Part shown: piece after piece, positions 10,501-22,480 of the stretch
Layout of the letters: each line of letters starts with the position of its first letter
Position numbering within the stretch: position 1 is the first letter of the stretch
Source of the DNA: Lepus europaeus
Lineage: Eukaryota; Chordata; Mammalia; Lagomorpha; Leporidae
DNA: 64,000 nt
Direction of reading: 5' to 3'
Assembly (NCBI RefSeq): GCF_033115175.1
Contig: NC_084850.1
Span: 14,291,218 to 14,355,217, forward strand
The notes under the pieces: model-generated
The model's input: the letters and a program-made list of their open reading frames with translations, nothing else
Database searches by the model: none
Told to the model about the DNA's origin: nothing
Translations under genes and position numbers: made by a program

Positions 10501-10727
10501 ATATATTTAAAACTAGGAATTTATTATTTTGTGATTAATAAATCATCAAATTGGTTATGACACTATCCCACACTGTACCACCATTCACCAGACATAAATT
10601 TTTAAACCAGACTGAAGCATAGGGCAAAAAGAGCAAAAACACATGAAAACTTTCCTTAACAACCTTAACAACTTCCTCTAGTCATGCCTCCACCTTGACT
10701 TTCATTCGTGATTTCCTCCTGGGGAAA
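10501..10727. other. unassigned AT-rich stretch
   Basis: Between two L1 pieces, 10501-10727 has no ORF of note and no repeat I recognise. It could be target DNA for either L1. Confidence 0.4.
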
Positions 10728-12556
10728 CATTAGACGTTTTTCAAAAGAGGAAACACAAATGGCCAAGAGACACATGAAAAAATGTTCAGGATCACTAGCA
10801 ATCAGGGAAATGCAAATCAAAACCACAATGAGGTTTCACCTCACCCCGGTGAGAATGGCTTACATACAGAAATCTACCAACAACAGAAGCTGGTGAAGAT
10901 GTGGGGAAAAAGGGACACTAACCCACTGTTGGTGGGAATGCAAACTGGTAAAGCCACTACAGAAGTCAGTCTGGAGATTCCTCAGAAACCTGAATATAAC
11001 CCTACCACATGACCCAGCCATCCCACTCCTTGGAATTTACCCAAAGGAAATTAAATTGGCAAACAAAAAAGCGGTCTGCAACTTAATGTTTATTGCAGCA
11101 CAATTCACCATGCTAAGACCTACAATCAACCCAAATGCCCATCAACAGTGGACTGGATAAAGAAATTATGGGATATGTACTCTATAGAATACTATACAGC
11201 AGTAAAGGAAAAAAAAAAAAAAAACAATGAAACCCGGTCATTTGCAGCAAGATGGAGGAATCTGGAAAACATCATGCTGAGTGAAATAAGCCAGTCCCAA
11301 AGGGACAAATATCATATGTTCTCCCTGATCGGTGACAACTAACCGAGCACCAAAAAGGAAACCTGTTGAAGTGAAATAGACACTATGAGAAACAGTGACT
11401 TGATCAGCCCTTGTCCTGACTGTCGAGGAAAAACTGAATACTTTATCCCTTTTAGTATTTTTTTTGTTCTACTTAATACTATTGGTTGAACTCTGTAATT
11501 AACACACAATTATTCTTAGTTGTTTAAATTTAACTGAAAAGCGATGCCTGTTAAATATAAGAGTGGGAATAAGAGAGGGAAGAGATGTACAATTTGGGAC
11601 ATTCTCAATCAGACTTGCCCCAAACGGTAGAGTTAGTAACATGCCAGGGGATTCCAATTCAACCCCATCAAGGTGGCATGTACCAATGCCATCTCACTAG
11701 TCAAAGTGATCAGTTTCAGTTCACAATTGATCATAATAATAGGATTAAGAGTCAAAGGGATCACATAAACAAGACTAGTGCCTGCTAATACTAACTGATA
11801 GAACTAAAAAGGAGAGAAAGATCCAACATGGGAAGCTGGATACATAGTAGACTCATAGAATGGCAGATGTCCTAAACAGCACTCTGACCGCATAATCAGC
11901 CCTTAAGGGATTCTGATCTGGCTAAAGAGCCCATGAGAGTATTTTAGGCATGGAAAGCCAAGACACTCTGGCAAAAAAAAAAAAAAAACTAAATTAAAGA
12001 TTTCTGCAAGTGAGATCCCAGTGAAAAGAATGGGGCCATCAAAGAAGGAGGTATCTTTCTCTGAAGGGAGGAGAGAACTTCCACTTTGACTATAACCTTG
12101 CCTAAATATGATCAGAGTCGGCAAACTCAAAAAGCTTCCATAGCCTTGGCAAAACTCATGACAAGAGCCTAAGGTGATTTTTGACACCATAAACAAGAAT
12201 GTCAATTTGTTAAGTCAACAACAGGAGTCAGGAGTCACTGTGTACTTACTCCTCATGTGGGATCTCTGTCCTTAATGTGTTGTCCAATGTGAATTAATGC
12301 TATAACTAGTACTCAAACAGTCCTTTACACTTTGTGTTTCTTTGTGGGTGCAAACTGTTGAAATCTTTACTTAATATATACTAAATTGATCTTCTGTATG
12401 TGAAGTCAATTGAAAATGAATCTTGATGTGAATGGAAGGGGAGAGGTAGCGTGAGATTGGAGGGTTGCGGGTGGGAGGGAAGTTATGGGGGAAAAATGCC
12501 ACTGTAATCCAAAAGCTGTACTTTGGAAATTTATATTTATTAAATAAAAGTTAAAA
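10728..12556 (+). mobile_element. 5'-truncated rabbit-type L1: ORF2 C-terminus plus 3' UTR
   Basis: It enters ORF2 at 'ttttcaaaagaggaaacaca' and runs to 'ttaaataaaagttaaaaaaa'. Sequence and layout closely match the L1 at 1495-3466, including the purine tract (about 12430-12490). ORF2 fragments are visible at 10708-10896 and 11148-11342, interrupted by frameshifts and an A run at 11208-11224. Confidence 0.92.
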
Positions 12557-13714
12557 AAAGAACAGTGTAGGGACTGTTGGGCAACTGGTATTGTAACATT
12601 TTTGAATAGCAAGCAATTTACCAATCTAATGGAATTCAACTTTTTTTTTTGTATTTTCTTTGATTTTGTTGGTCTGACTCATTGCAGTTTAACATTTTAA
12701 TTTTCTGTAACTGTACATGAAAGAATAAAATGATCAAATAGAATACTGAACCAGAGTCAGTCAAATACACTACTGACTCTAAAATTATGTTTTAATTGGT
12801 CCTAATGGAATGTACCACCCCAACAGTTTGAGAGTTAGGCAAACAGAACTTCTGTTGGGAGAGAAAAAAAATGATTATAGAACAGCCAAATGCACTCAAC
12901 ATTGTTAAAATGGCTCTTTGTTGTTCACTTCTGAATGATACACTACATGCACAGATATCCTAAACAGAATCTTGGTTGCCAGTAGTAATTAGGCTGGCCC
13001 AATCCAGGATAGATTCTGCCGCCCCACAGAGGGGCAGCCATCCCTCTTTCTTCAGTGCTCTGCAAAGCACAGTATGTAACTATTTCTTAATAGAACTACC
13101 CATGAGAAAAGTGCATAAAGAAAAAAAGTGCATGAGAAAAGTGATAAACCAGAAGATAGTTCTATTTGTATATGGTAATTAAAAATAACTGAAATATCAT
13201 GACACTTTCAGTGAAAGCAACATTTCAATTACAAATTGTAATGCCTGCTAAACCACTTATGAGAAAAGCTGAAAAGTCCTAGGCAAATGCATTTGTAGGT
13301 GTACTACAGTGCTCCTTTACTCTGCACAAAAATTAAGATAATTTATAATCATTCTGTGAATGCTGAGATAATGTTACATGATGTTGTCTGTATAATTGAA
13401 TGTCCTTGAACAGATAGCCAGGGTCAGCTTTTCTATTATATTTTTCAATAAACCTGACTAACCAACACTTTTGCTGAGAGATGTTTACTGGAGATGCTGT
13501 AAGATTCTATACAATTAGGAAATACTCAGCTTCCAGAGTATTTCCTTTATTTTTACTAATTTGATTACAGGTGTTTAGGTCAAATAATCTACTGTGGTTT
13601 GTTTCTAGAAATGCAGTCCCAAATGTGCATACCCTGTATTGTATAAAGCAAAATCATCAGGACTACAAATCTTACAGTATCTTGTTTGCAAAAATATATG
13701 CCAAAGTCACAATA
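12557..13714. other. unassigned single-copy-looking stretch between L1s
   Basis: No repeat family and no reading frame above 80 codons can be supported. It has several oligo(T/A) runs and resembles mRNA 3' UTR or plain intronic DNA. It has no counterpart in units 2 or 3. Confidence 0.4.
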
Positions 13715-14075
13715 AGCAATTTGTACCACAAATTATATATATAATGGAATATTACTCAGTCATAAAGGAAATGAAATCCTGTCTTTCTGAACAAAATGTA
13801 TGCAACTGGAGATCATTATGCTTAGTGATACAAATACAAAATACAAATATTATACGTTTACCTTGATTTGTGGTAACTAATATACAGAATACAAAAAAAG
13901 TAATGTATAGGAGTGAAATAGATATTTTGAGATTAGATTACCCTTGAGGAACAGTGGTTTTTCTACTTACTACTTGTTGAATTCTTTATTTAGTGTAGGG
14001 CTAAGCTTGTTGTTATAACATAAATTGAAAGTATGTCATTGTAAAAATTAAAAGAAAAATAATAAAAAGAGGGTG
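13715..14075 (+). mobile_element. L1 3' end fragment
   Basis: A short ORF2 remnant ('ggaatattactcagtcataa', 'atgcaactggagatcattat') runs into a 3' UTR that matches 6056-6280, ending 'gtcattgtaaaaattaaaag'. An AT-rich tail with (AAAT)n at about 14150-14180 follows before the MAGE 5' block begins. Confidence 0.78.
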
Positions 14076-14981
14076 AAAAGTATTATGCTTGTAAAATTGT
14101 ATATATGAATTACATGAAATTTGTTGCCTTTATGTAAACTTTTTAAAAAGTAAAAAATAAATAAATAAATAAATAAAAAGAAACAATAAGCTGTAACCTC
14201 CCTAAGATTAAAGACAAAGTTAGTATATATTACATACAGCCACCACTGCCAAGACTGGACCCCATCTGTTCTACTGGATGTCTATCCTCAGTTCTCCCTT
14301 ATGGTATTCATATATACTCTGGGCTACCCCCTCATGAAAGAGCCTAACCTCTTCAGACCTACTGTTAGAGGAAATGAGAAAGCACAACAGTTGTTCAACC
14401 AGCCTGTATACACAAGGTTAAAAGAGGGACAAGCTGACTCTGTGGGATCTTTGTGCTGGACTAGGGCTTCTGTCCTTACCAACAGTCCTTACCTTGATTT
14501 CTTGCAAAGGTTGAGACTTCTCCCCCTACTGATTTGAATAGACTCCCTCTGCTGATTTGAGGAGACTCCCTCAAAAGACCAACCTACGTGCTCAGACCAA
14601 GGCACTCACATCTCTCTAAAGACATAAGTGAAGAGATACCATGTCCAGGATCCCATGCTTAAGGTCTCCTAGGATTTATAACAAAGGCTGGTTCCCTTTT
14701 GTTTTCTGGTGGTGGAGGTGGGGTGGATATCAGGGAATTCCTCTGATTCAGGCAGGATCTGGTCCTACCTCCTCTAGTGACTGACATCACTCTCAGACCA
14801 AGGCCTCCCATTTCAGGGACATACCCACCCTATGGAGAAAATGAAGCATTCCGTACTGGACTACTTCTGCCCAAAGCTTCCCAAGGGTGACAATGTGGAC
14901 AGAGGAAAGTTTCTACAGGGGTCCTTCTGTTGGGCTATGGGGTAATATTAGTGCTCTCAATGTCTTTTCCTTAACTTGACT

Positions 14982-16346
14982 CTTGAAAGATACTGGATTT
15001 CATTGTTTTTTACTGCTGTATAGTGTTCCATAGAGTACATATCCCATAGTTTCTTTATCCAGTCATCCGTTGATGGACATTTAGGTTGATTCCATGTCTT
15101 AGCTATTGTGAATTGAGCTGCAACAAATATCGAGGCGCAAATGGCTCTTTTTTTCTCCCCTTTAATTCCATTTGGGTAAATTCCAAGGAGTGGGATGGCT
15201 GGGTCCTGTGTTAGTGCTATATTCAGGGTTCTGAGGACTCTCCAAACTGTCTTCCATAGTGGCTTTACCAGTTTGCATTCCCACCAACAGTGGATTAGTG
15301 TCCCTTTTTCCCTGCATCCTCGCCAGCATCTATTGTTGGTTGATTTCTGTATGTAAGCCAATCTAACCGGGGTGAGGTGAAACCTCATTGGGGTTTTGAT
15401 CTGCATTTCCCTGATGGCTAGGGATCCTGAGCATTTTTTCATGTGTCTGTTGGCCATTTGGATTTCCTCTTTTGAAAAATGTCTGTTAAGGTCCTTGGCC
15501 CATTTTTTAATTGGGTTGTTTGTTTTGATTCTGTGGTGTTTTTTCATCATTTTATGTGTCGAAGAGATTTCATAAATAAGACCAGTATAAGCAAATAATG
15601 AAGGATAGAATTAAAAGGGAGAGAATGATCCTGTGGGGGAAGCAGGACACACAGCAGACTCACAGAATGGCAAACGCCCAAAACAGCACTCCTGCCTCAG
15701 AATCAACCCTTGGGACATTCGGATCTGGCTAAAAGGTCCATGAGAGTCTCACAGGCATGGAAAGCCATGACACGGTGGCAAAAAACAATCTAAATGAAAG
15801 ATCCTGGTGAACAAGACCCTAGCAGAAGGAACAGGCCATCAAGGAGAGAGGCGCCTTTCTCTGAAGGGAGGAAGGAAGCTCCACTGTGATACGGCCTTGA
15901 CTAAACAAGTTCAGAGTCGGTGAACTCAAGGGACTTCCATAGCCTAGACAGCTCATAGCAAGAGTCTCGGGTGATTGCTGACGTCACAAATAAGAGTGCC
16001 AATTGTTAATTCAACAATGGGAGTCACTGGGTACATGCTCCCCACGTAGGATCTCTGTCCTTAATGTGTTTTACTATGAAACTTAAAAACACTACTAATC
16101 AAACAATACCCTATACCTTGTGCGGTTGTGAGAATGCAGCCTGTTGAAATCCTTGCTTAGTATATACTAAGTTGATCTTCAGTATATGAAGGCAATTGAA
16201 AATGAAACTCGATAAAGGACAGGATGGGAGAGGGAGAGAGAGAGGAGAGGGCCATGGGAGGGAGGGAGGTTGGTGGGGGGGGAGCCACAACAATACAAAA
16301 GTTGCACTTTATAAATTCACATTTATGAAATAAAAAATAAAAAAAG
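14982..16346 (+). mobile_element. rabbit-type L1 with 5' inversion
   Basis: From 14982 to about 15552 the sequence is ORF2 C-terminal coding in antisense (197-codon frame 14957-15550, minus, containing [18 protein letters not shown]). From about 15553 to 16346 the 3' UTR of the same element runs in sense and ends in an A-rich tail. Flanks 'cttgaaagatactgg' (before 14982) and 'gaaagatactgg' (after 16346) are the target-site duplication. Block C has the uninterrupted site at about 43931. This is the pattern expected from twin priming. Confidence 0.9.
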
Positions 16347-16757
16347 AAAGATACTGGGACTTTTTCCTCTGCTGATGTCACAAACTTATATCAAGGCTTT
16401 CACATCCTTGAGAAACTCCAGACAGATAGAAATTAAAACGCATCAAATAGAGTCACACCTGCCCCATGTTGGTTACACTGGAGGATTCAACCAGTGCTAC
16501 TTCTGAGTACTCATTTTGACTCACGTCAGAGTCTATCCCATCCTATGTTGACCTGAAGTCTACATCTAAAACCAAGACTTCACATCCTGAAACACTACAG
16601 CTCCTCAACTCCTGGTAGATTTTGGAGAAAATTTTCAGTCACCCCAGACTCTCTTTCAAGGGTTTGAGAGCAGGAGGCTGTTGGAATCTGTAGAGTCCCA
16701 CTCTTCCTGCATATATGTGTGTTGGGGGGGTAATCAGGCATTAAGAGTAGACATTCA

Positions 16758-17003
16758 GGGGCTAGCACTGTGGAGTAGTGGGTAAAGTCGCCACCTGTAG
16801 TGCCAGCATCCCATATGGAAGCGGCTGCTCCGCTTCCAATCCAGCTCTCTACTATCGTCTGTGAAGGCAGTAGAAGATGGCCCAAGTCTTTGGGCCCCTG
16901 CACCTGCATGGGAGACCCAGAAGCAGCTCCTGGCTCCTGATTTCTGATCAGCGCAGCTCTGCTCATTGCAGCCAATTGGGGCGTGAACCAGCAGATGGAA
17001 GAC

Positions 17004-17037
<34 letters not shown>

Positions 17038-17104
17038 CTGCCTCTCCTTCTCTCTCTGTGTAACTCTTTCAAATAAATAAATAAAATCTTTTTAAAAAAA
17101 CAAT
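16758..17104 (+). mobile_element. C-SINE2 with 13-base target-site duplication
   Basis: It opens 'ggggctagcactgtggagta' and ends 'aataaataaataaaatcttt' plus A tail. The direct repeat 'agtagacattcag' lies at 16745-16757 and 17105-17117. Block C lacks the element at the matching place (about 44463). Confidence 0.93.
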
Positions 17105-18339
17105 AGTAGACATTCAGGCCACATCAGGGTTCTTTCTTTGACTTCCAACACAGTTTTGGACTCCCCTCTTGCTGACCTGGTGTACCTCCAGTACAGATTG
17201 TCACCTTGGTCACTCCAGACCAAGGCTCTCACCTCCTTGAGACACCTACCTCTATCACTGACAAATTTCTGGAAGTACCACATCTGAATAACCTTGACTG
17301 AAGTAGGGATACAGTGAGACTGGGGACTCATCTCTCTAGGATTGAGTTATATTTAGACTGGGCAGAAGTTAAAACTACCTAGGGTGGGAGGTCCCTTCAG
17401 TCTTCCCTCAGAGTCCTCTCCTTGCCCAGGCCTGCATACTCTGCTAACCTCAGGTTACACCCACCACTCACAAATACTTCAACTACCTCAGACTCCAAAT
17501 TGGAAGTCAGGATATACCACATTTGGCAACCCTACCCTGTGGCCTTCCAGGGATGACAGCAGAGGCAGTTTTCTGTGAGATATCTCTGTATGGGGGGGGG
17601 GGATCACCTAAATGCTCTTCAAAGTCTTCATCTTGACACTTCACAGGGCCTGAGACTCCTCCTTCTGCTGAACTCAAACCCATGCCATGAACCAGATCAA
17701 GGCTCTCAATTCCCCAAGACACTCCACAAAGTAAAGGTATGTCATACCCTATTACCATGCCCCTTGTCTTCCCCTAATGACATCAGGGGACAGAAAGTGT
17801 TGGGACATTTATACTCATGTGAGTATGCTCTCAGTCCCTAAATTGAACCTCATAGGGTATGAGACAAGCCCTACCTGGCTGCCATTGTCCTTTCAAAGTT
17901 TATCTGGACAAAAGTAAAGAGAAACCATTTCACATACCCCTGTCCACAGTCTCCTAGTGCTAACACTTAGTGCTAGACCTCATCTGATCTGCAAATGAGG
18001 AACCCTCTGTACCCCCTCAGGGTATTCATGTGTTTTCTTAGTCTAAGATCTCACTTCCACGAGATAAGCTCCAACACCTTCTTGTAAAAGAGAGCAAGCA
18101 CCACATCTGGATATTACTGTCCATGTCCTCCAAGGTTGACTGGGGAAGGACACATGAAAGGGCTTCTGTGGGAGCCCTTCTGTCAGTGGCAGGAGATAAT
18201 CTTAGCCATCCTCAAAGTGTTCATATTTGCTGATAACAGATCCTGCACTACTTCCCTTCTTCCGACCTGAGGATGACTCCGTTTTCCTGAGACTTGAAAA
18301 AAAGTAAGTCAGGTAATGAAGGAGGGCATTTGTGCCTGA

Positions 18340-19010
18340 TGCCCTGGTTGCTACTCCTCTCATATGCCTGAAAGGGTCTAGGACTCCTTGCTCTGCTGTC
18401 AGGAGTGAGATTCCTCTCCCTCAGACTCTCAAGGCAGAAGACATGTCACATCCAAGGGCTTTGTTTGGGGTCACCCGGGGATCACAGAAGGGGAGGGGAA
18501 AAGCTGGGGCCTTCCAGTTGTCCCACTCTCCCTTCAGAGTCTTCATTTTAATGCCTGTCAGGATCTGGAGCTCTTCCTGCTACTGACTCCCAGCTCTACA
18601 AAAACCATCCCTCTTTCACTTAATTTAAGTCTGTATATATCACATCCAGAAATTGCCTGGGGTCACCCAGGGCTCTCATCGGGGAAATGGTGAAGCTGAG
18701 ACCTTCCGTATCTGAGGTGGATGTCCACTCACTCTCACCTCACTGTCTTCATTTTAAAGCCAGTCAGCATCTAAGGCTCTTCCCTCCACTGAATCCCAGC
18801 TCAGAAAAAAATCCCAACCTTCAGACATCCAAAATGGAAGTTTGGCTATATCACATCCAGGAACCCTGCCTGGCACTGTCCAGGGCTTGCAGTAAGGGAG
18901 TGGTGAGGCTGAGAACTTCCATGTCTGTGGTGGAAGACATCTCACTCTCCCTTAAGGGTCTCCATTTAGAGCCCTGATCACCTGGGAGTCTTCCCTCTGC
19001 TGAGTGGAGC
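18340..19010 (-). repeat. about 205-base tandem repeats in block A
   Basis: At least three copies recur with start points near 18559, 18764 and 18974 ('ctcttcctgctactgactcc', 'ctcttccctccactgaatcc', 'tcttccctctgctgagtgg'). Each also carries an 'aaaatggaagt' element and a 'tcacatccaggaaccctgcc' element. The same array is at 45980-46640 in block C. Confidence 0.72.
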
Positions 19011-19328
19011 AGAGCCAGCTCAGCAACAGCACACTCTCCCCAAGAAGCCCAAGGTGAAAATCAGGATATATTCTACCCAGAGGTCCAGTGGAGTCAGCTC
19101 AGAATGAGAACCCTGTTCTCCAGACACCCACGGTGGAAATGGGGTTATATTCCACCTGTGAACTCAGCCGGGGGCCTCACAGAGCTCACGATGGCAGCAG
19201 GAGGAGTCTGAGGGTCTGTCTATCTGTGATGTGAGAACTCCGTCCTCCCTCAGAGTTCTAACTTTAAAGCCTCCCAGAGTCTGAGACACTTCTATTAAGT
19301 TTAGTGCATTTCCCTCCAAGAAAGATTC

Positions 19329-19505
19329 ACCTCCTTCAGACCTCAGAGATGAAAGTCAGGAAACACCAAAAACCAAGAGTCCCACTAAAGCCTCCCAGCC
19401 ATATCTGCAGACTCCGCACAGGAATGGTGCCCCTCTATATATTTATATGGCGGGAAGTACCCTCAAGCGTCCCTCAGAGCCCGCCTCTTGATAACTGGCC
19501 AGGCT
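19329..19505 (-). promoter_or_regulatory. MAGE promoter and exon 1 copy A (degraded)
   Basis: On the minus strand, 'ccgccatataaatatatag' at about 19434-19453 gives a TATA box. Directly upstream is 'acttcccgcc', an ETS-like GGAA site on the other strand. Compared with copy B the CCAAT box has changed to CCAGT (near 19495-19500), and the exon 1 donor reads GTGAAT at about 19330 rather than GTGAGT. This is the nearest promoter to the intact gene, about 14 kb upstream of its exon 2. Promoter function is inferred from motif order and from conservation in three copies. Confidence 0.55.
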
Positions 19506-19684
19506 GAGGGCTCCTCCCTCTGCTGACCTGAAGTCACACCCCTCAGACTCTCACTAAGGAAGTCAGGAAAGAGCACATCCAGGGATTTCATGGACCTCAC
19601 CGCCAAGGCAGAACAGGACTTGTTTCCACTCCTCCCTGTCTTTCTCTCCCTCAATCCCCACTCCTTCCATATTCTATTTTTTTC

Positions 19685-20245
19685 TTTAATTTTTACAATA
19701 AAAAGATTTCACTTTCCTTTATAATCACAGGTTTAATGCACCACTAACCATAACGTTCAGCAAGTAGAAAGACCACTGTTCCACAAGAGTATGAACAAGG
19801 GCTAAAAACAATAATCAGATCATAAGGTGTCAATTGTACTCATAATGCATATACTCACATACACAACATTTTTTGTACTGCGTGTATCACTTACTACAAA
19901 TCAGAAAAATGTATATTTATCTTTTGGGGACTGGCTTTGACAAACTTCCCCTCCACTGGTTTCCTATGATGGAAATAAAGATGCCATATTCAGGAAACCT
20001 CTTGGGGCCTTTCAAATGTCACTACTGGCACAAGGCAGGATTAGGAGGTCCCTCATCTGTTTGAGATGGGAAAACTCCTTAGTCTTAGCTTAAATTTCCC
20101 AGCCCGAATCCTGGCACTGCCTGGTCTACCTCCTTCTGTGTTCCTGAGTTACATGACCTCAAAATAAGTCCCTCAAATTCCTCAGACTATTAAGGTAGAA
20201 ATGAATAAGCCCCAAATTAATTCTGTATGTCCCACGGCTTTCTTT
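19685..20245 (-). repeat. distal duplicon flank, unit 1 (antisense L1 3' UTR plus block-like sequence)
   Basis: It matches 34270-34830 and 48130-48680. The first part (to about 19935) reads as antisense L1 3' UTR, then switches at 'ggactggctttgacaaac' to sequence like the MAGE block. The same switch occurs at about 34530 and 48372, so it predates the duplication. Confidence 0.65.
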
Positions 20246-20350
20246 TTTTTAAAAGATTTATTTTATTTATTTGAAATACAGAGTTACAGAGAGAAGGGTC
20301 TTCCATCCGCTGGTTCACTCCCAAGATAGCCGTAATGGTCAGAGCTGCTT
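20246..20350 (-). mobile_element. truncated C-SINE, antisense
   Basis: An A/T tail and 'tatttgaaatacagagttac' through 'tggttcactcccaagatagc' are present, but the promoter half is missing. It ends abruptly at the unit 1 / unit 2 boundary, next to 'cttctagacctttg', which is found in intact context at 36910 and 59420. A deletion through the SINE may have joined the units here. Confidence 0.7.
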
Positions 20351-22480
20351 CTAGACCTTTGTTGCCCTTTACATTAGTCGCTAGCTTACAGGTACCTATT
20401 TTAATTTAAATTAAACTTTCACTTCTTGGTTATATCAGTCATGTTAGAAGTGTTCAGTAGACAAATCAGGCTAGGAACTACTTTACTGGGATGCACTGAT
20501 AGTGTTCACTTTTATCATCTATTAATGAATAGATCACAATTGAGCTATGAGACAACTTTAGGTGGCCTAATATTTTTGAAGATTTTAAATGAGAAAAATG
20601 GGAGAATGGACAAAATCTATTTTAAGAAATGAGTAAAAATTAATTTTGATGAAAACTGTAGTCCAAAAGATCCAAGAAGCTGAGAGAATCTCAAGAGAGA
20701 GAAATCTGAAGAAAACTTTAACAATTGTATATAATAATCAAATGATCAAAATTAGGGCTAATGCGAAAATCCTAAAAGTGACAGATGTGAGGAGAACTAC
20801 TTTTCCCAATAAGGAAAGCAAAGACATAAAATACCAAATATTGTGTGATTCCATTTACGTGAAATTTCCAAAATGTACAAATCCATGATGATAATAAGAT
20901 CAATGATTTCCCAGGGCTTATGGAAGGAACAAAGGGAGTGACCACTCAAATGCCATGGGGTTTATGTTTGGAGTCATGAAGAAGTTCTGGAAATTTATAG
21001 TGGTGGTGACTGCAGAAAAACGTGAATATATTTAATTGTACACTTTAAGTGCCACTGAATTGTATACTTTAAGGTTAATTGAATGGTCAGTTTTATGTTA
21101 TGTGTATTTTGGCAATAAAAAAGACCAGAGGAAAATAGAATATCCGTAAAGTACTGAGAGTAAAAGAACTTTCTACATAGGTTTCTATAACCAGTGAATA
21201 TATATTTGAAAAACAAAGGTAAAATAAAGACTCTTTATACTTACACAATCTGAAATAATTCATCACCAATGATAATAATTAATCACCAAATATACGAAAT
21301 ACAAAAAGAAAATCTCCCAGGAAAATGGAAAAGGATACCAGACAGAAATCTGAATCTACAAAAGGAATGATGGGCATCAGAAAGTACAAATATATGGGTA
21401 AATATAAAATATATTTCCTTATTATATAAATATCTTTAAAGATATTGACAGTTCAAAGTAAAATGATTCCCTGGGTACAGGAATTAATAACATACGTAGA
21501 CATGTATTGTTTGACAAAATAGACTAAAGGCTGAAAATGTGGGAAATGGCCATGGGTCTTTGGTTATAAACATGTTCCATTGAATAGGGCTGGCTGTTTT
21601 CTTCTTTGTATATATGGTTCTGGTAAAGGGACTCAGTTTTTAAAATATTTGCCATGGAAATTAAAATTTATTGCTGTCTAAAACAGTCATATTACTTTAG
21701 AGGAGTAAGTTTCTGACTACTGATGTGTGCAAGCTCTGTTTTGGAATAAAGTCTTAAGAATAACCTGAGGCAGTCGGCGCTGTGGCACAGAGGTTAAAGC
21801 CCTGGCCTGAAGCACCAGCATCCCATATGGGCTCCGGTTCTAGTCCTGGCTACTCCTCTTCTGATCCAGCTCTCTGCTGTGGCCTGGGAAAGCAGTAGAA
21901 GATGGCCCAAGTCCTTGGGCCCCTGTACCCACGTGGGAGACCCGGAAGAAGCTCCTGGCTCCTGGCTTCAGATCGGCTCAGCTCTGGCCATTACAGCCAT
22001 CTTGGGAGTGAACCAGTGGATAAAAAACCTCTCTCTCTGTCTCTACCTCTCTCTGTAACTCTGTCTTTCAAATAAATAAAATAAATCTAAAAAAAAGAAT
22101 AACCTGAGATAGTAGATGTGAGATTGAAAAGTCAAACTATATAACTGTATATATAATATGACCCACAAATAGTTTATGGAAAATGAATATTATTAAAAAT
22201 TATGTATGAATTTCAAAAATTTTTCTATCAAACAGACTTCTCTTTTAATATCATTGCCATAAATATCTTAAGTACTCAAATATGTATATGTATGCATATA
22301 TATGTGTGATATAAATGTGTGTATATACATGTATAGTTTGTTCTGTGTATGTACTATATTTATATGTATATAAATAAGTATTTATACATCTAAGATTAAG
22401 GAAAACTCTTTGGTGGATTTCTGAGTGACAGCTTTCAACATTTAAAGTCCTTTCTGGGTTCATTAAACTTTATGCTATTT
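20351..22480 (+). repeat. MAGE duplicon flank, unit 2, with old L1M 3' end
   Basis: It aligns with 200-1500 and 36911-39530. The L1M 3' end (about 20800-21120) ends 'ttggcaataaaaaagacc'. The right part has an AT-rich TATA/TGTG microsatellite zone (22270-22390) that unit 3 shares at 39390-39520. Confidence 0.75.
21770..22094 (+). mobile_element. C-SINE2 with 14-base target-site duplication
   Basis: It opens 'gcagtcggcgctgtggcaca' and ends 'aataaataaaataaatct' plus A tail. The direct repeat 'aagaataacctgag' lies at 21756-21769 and 22095-22108. It is unit 2 specific. Confidence 0.93.

Larger units (their letters stand above)
14195..19680 (-). repeat. MAGE 5' region of unit 1 (degenerate tandem-repeat block A)
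   Basis: This is a long block of diverged repeats whose units share phrases such as 'ctccctctgctgacctgaag', 'cagactctcaaggcagaag' and 'aggaaccctgcctgg'. It aligns end to end with block C (43130-47150) and partly with block B (26880-29700). In unit 3 the same sequence joins the MAGE exons directly, so it is intron 1 and promoter DNA of the gene. Reading frames of 60-96 codons here (for example 18687-18977) are shadows of the repeat. An L1 (14975-16346) and a C-SINE (16758-17104) interrupt it. Confidence 0.8.

Noticed and set aside
18340..19010. CRISPR-like or satellite array
   Set aside because: The repeats are about 205 bases, diverged and directly connected to MAGE exons in unit 3. They are part of the MAGE 5' region.
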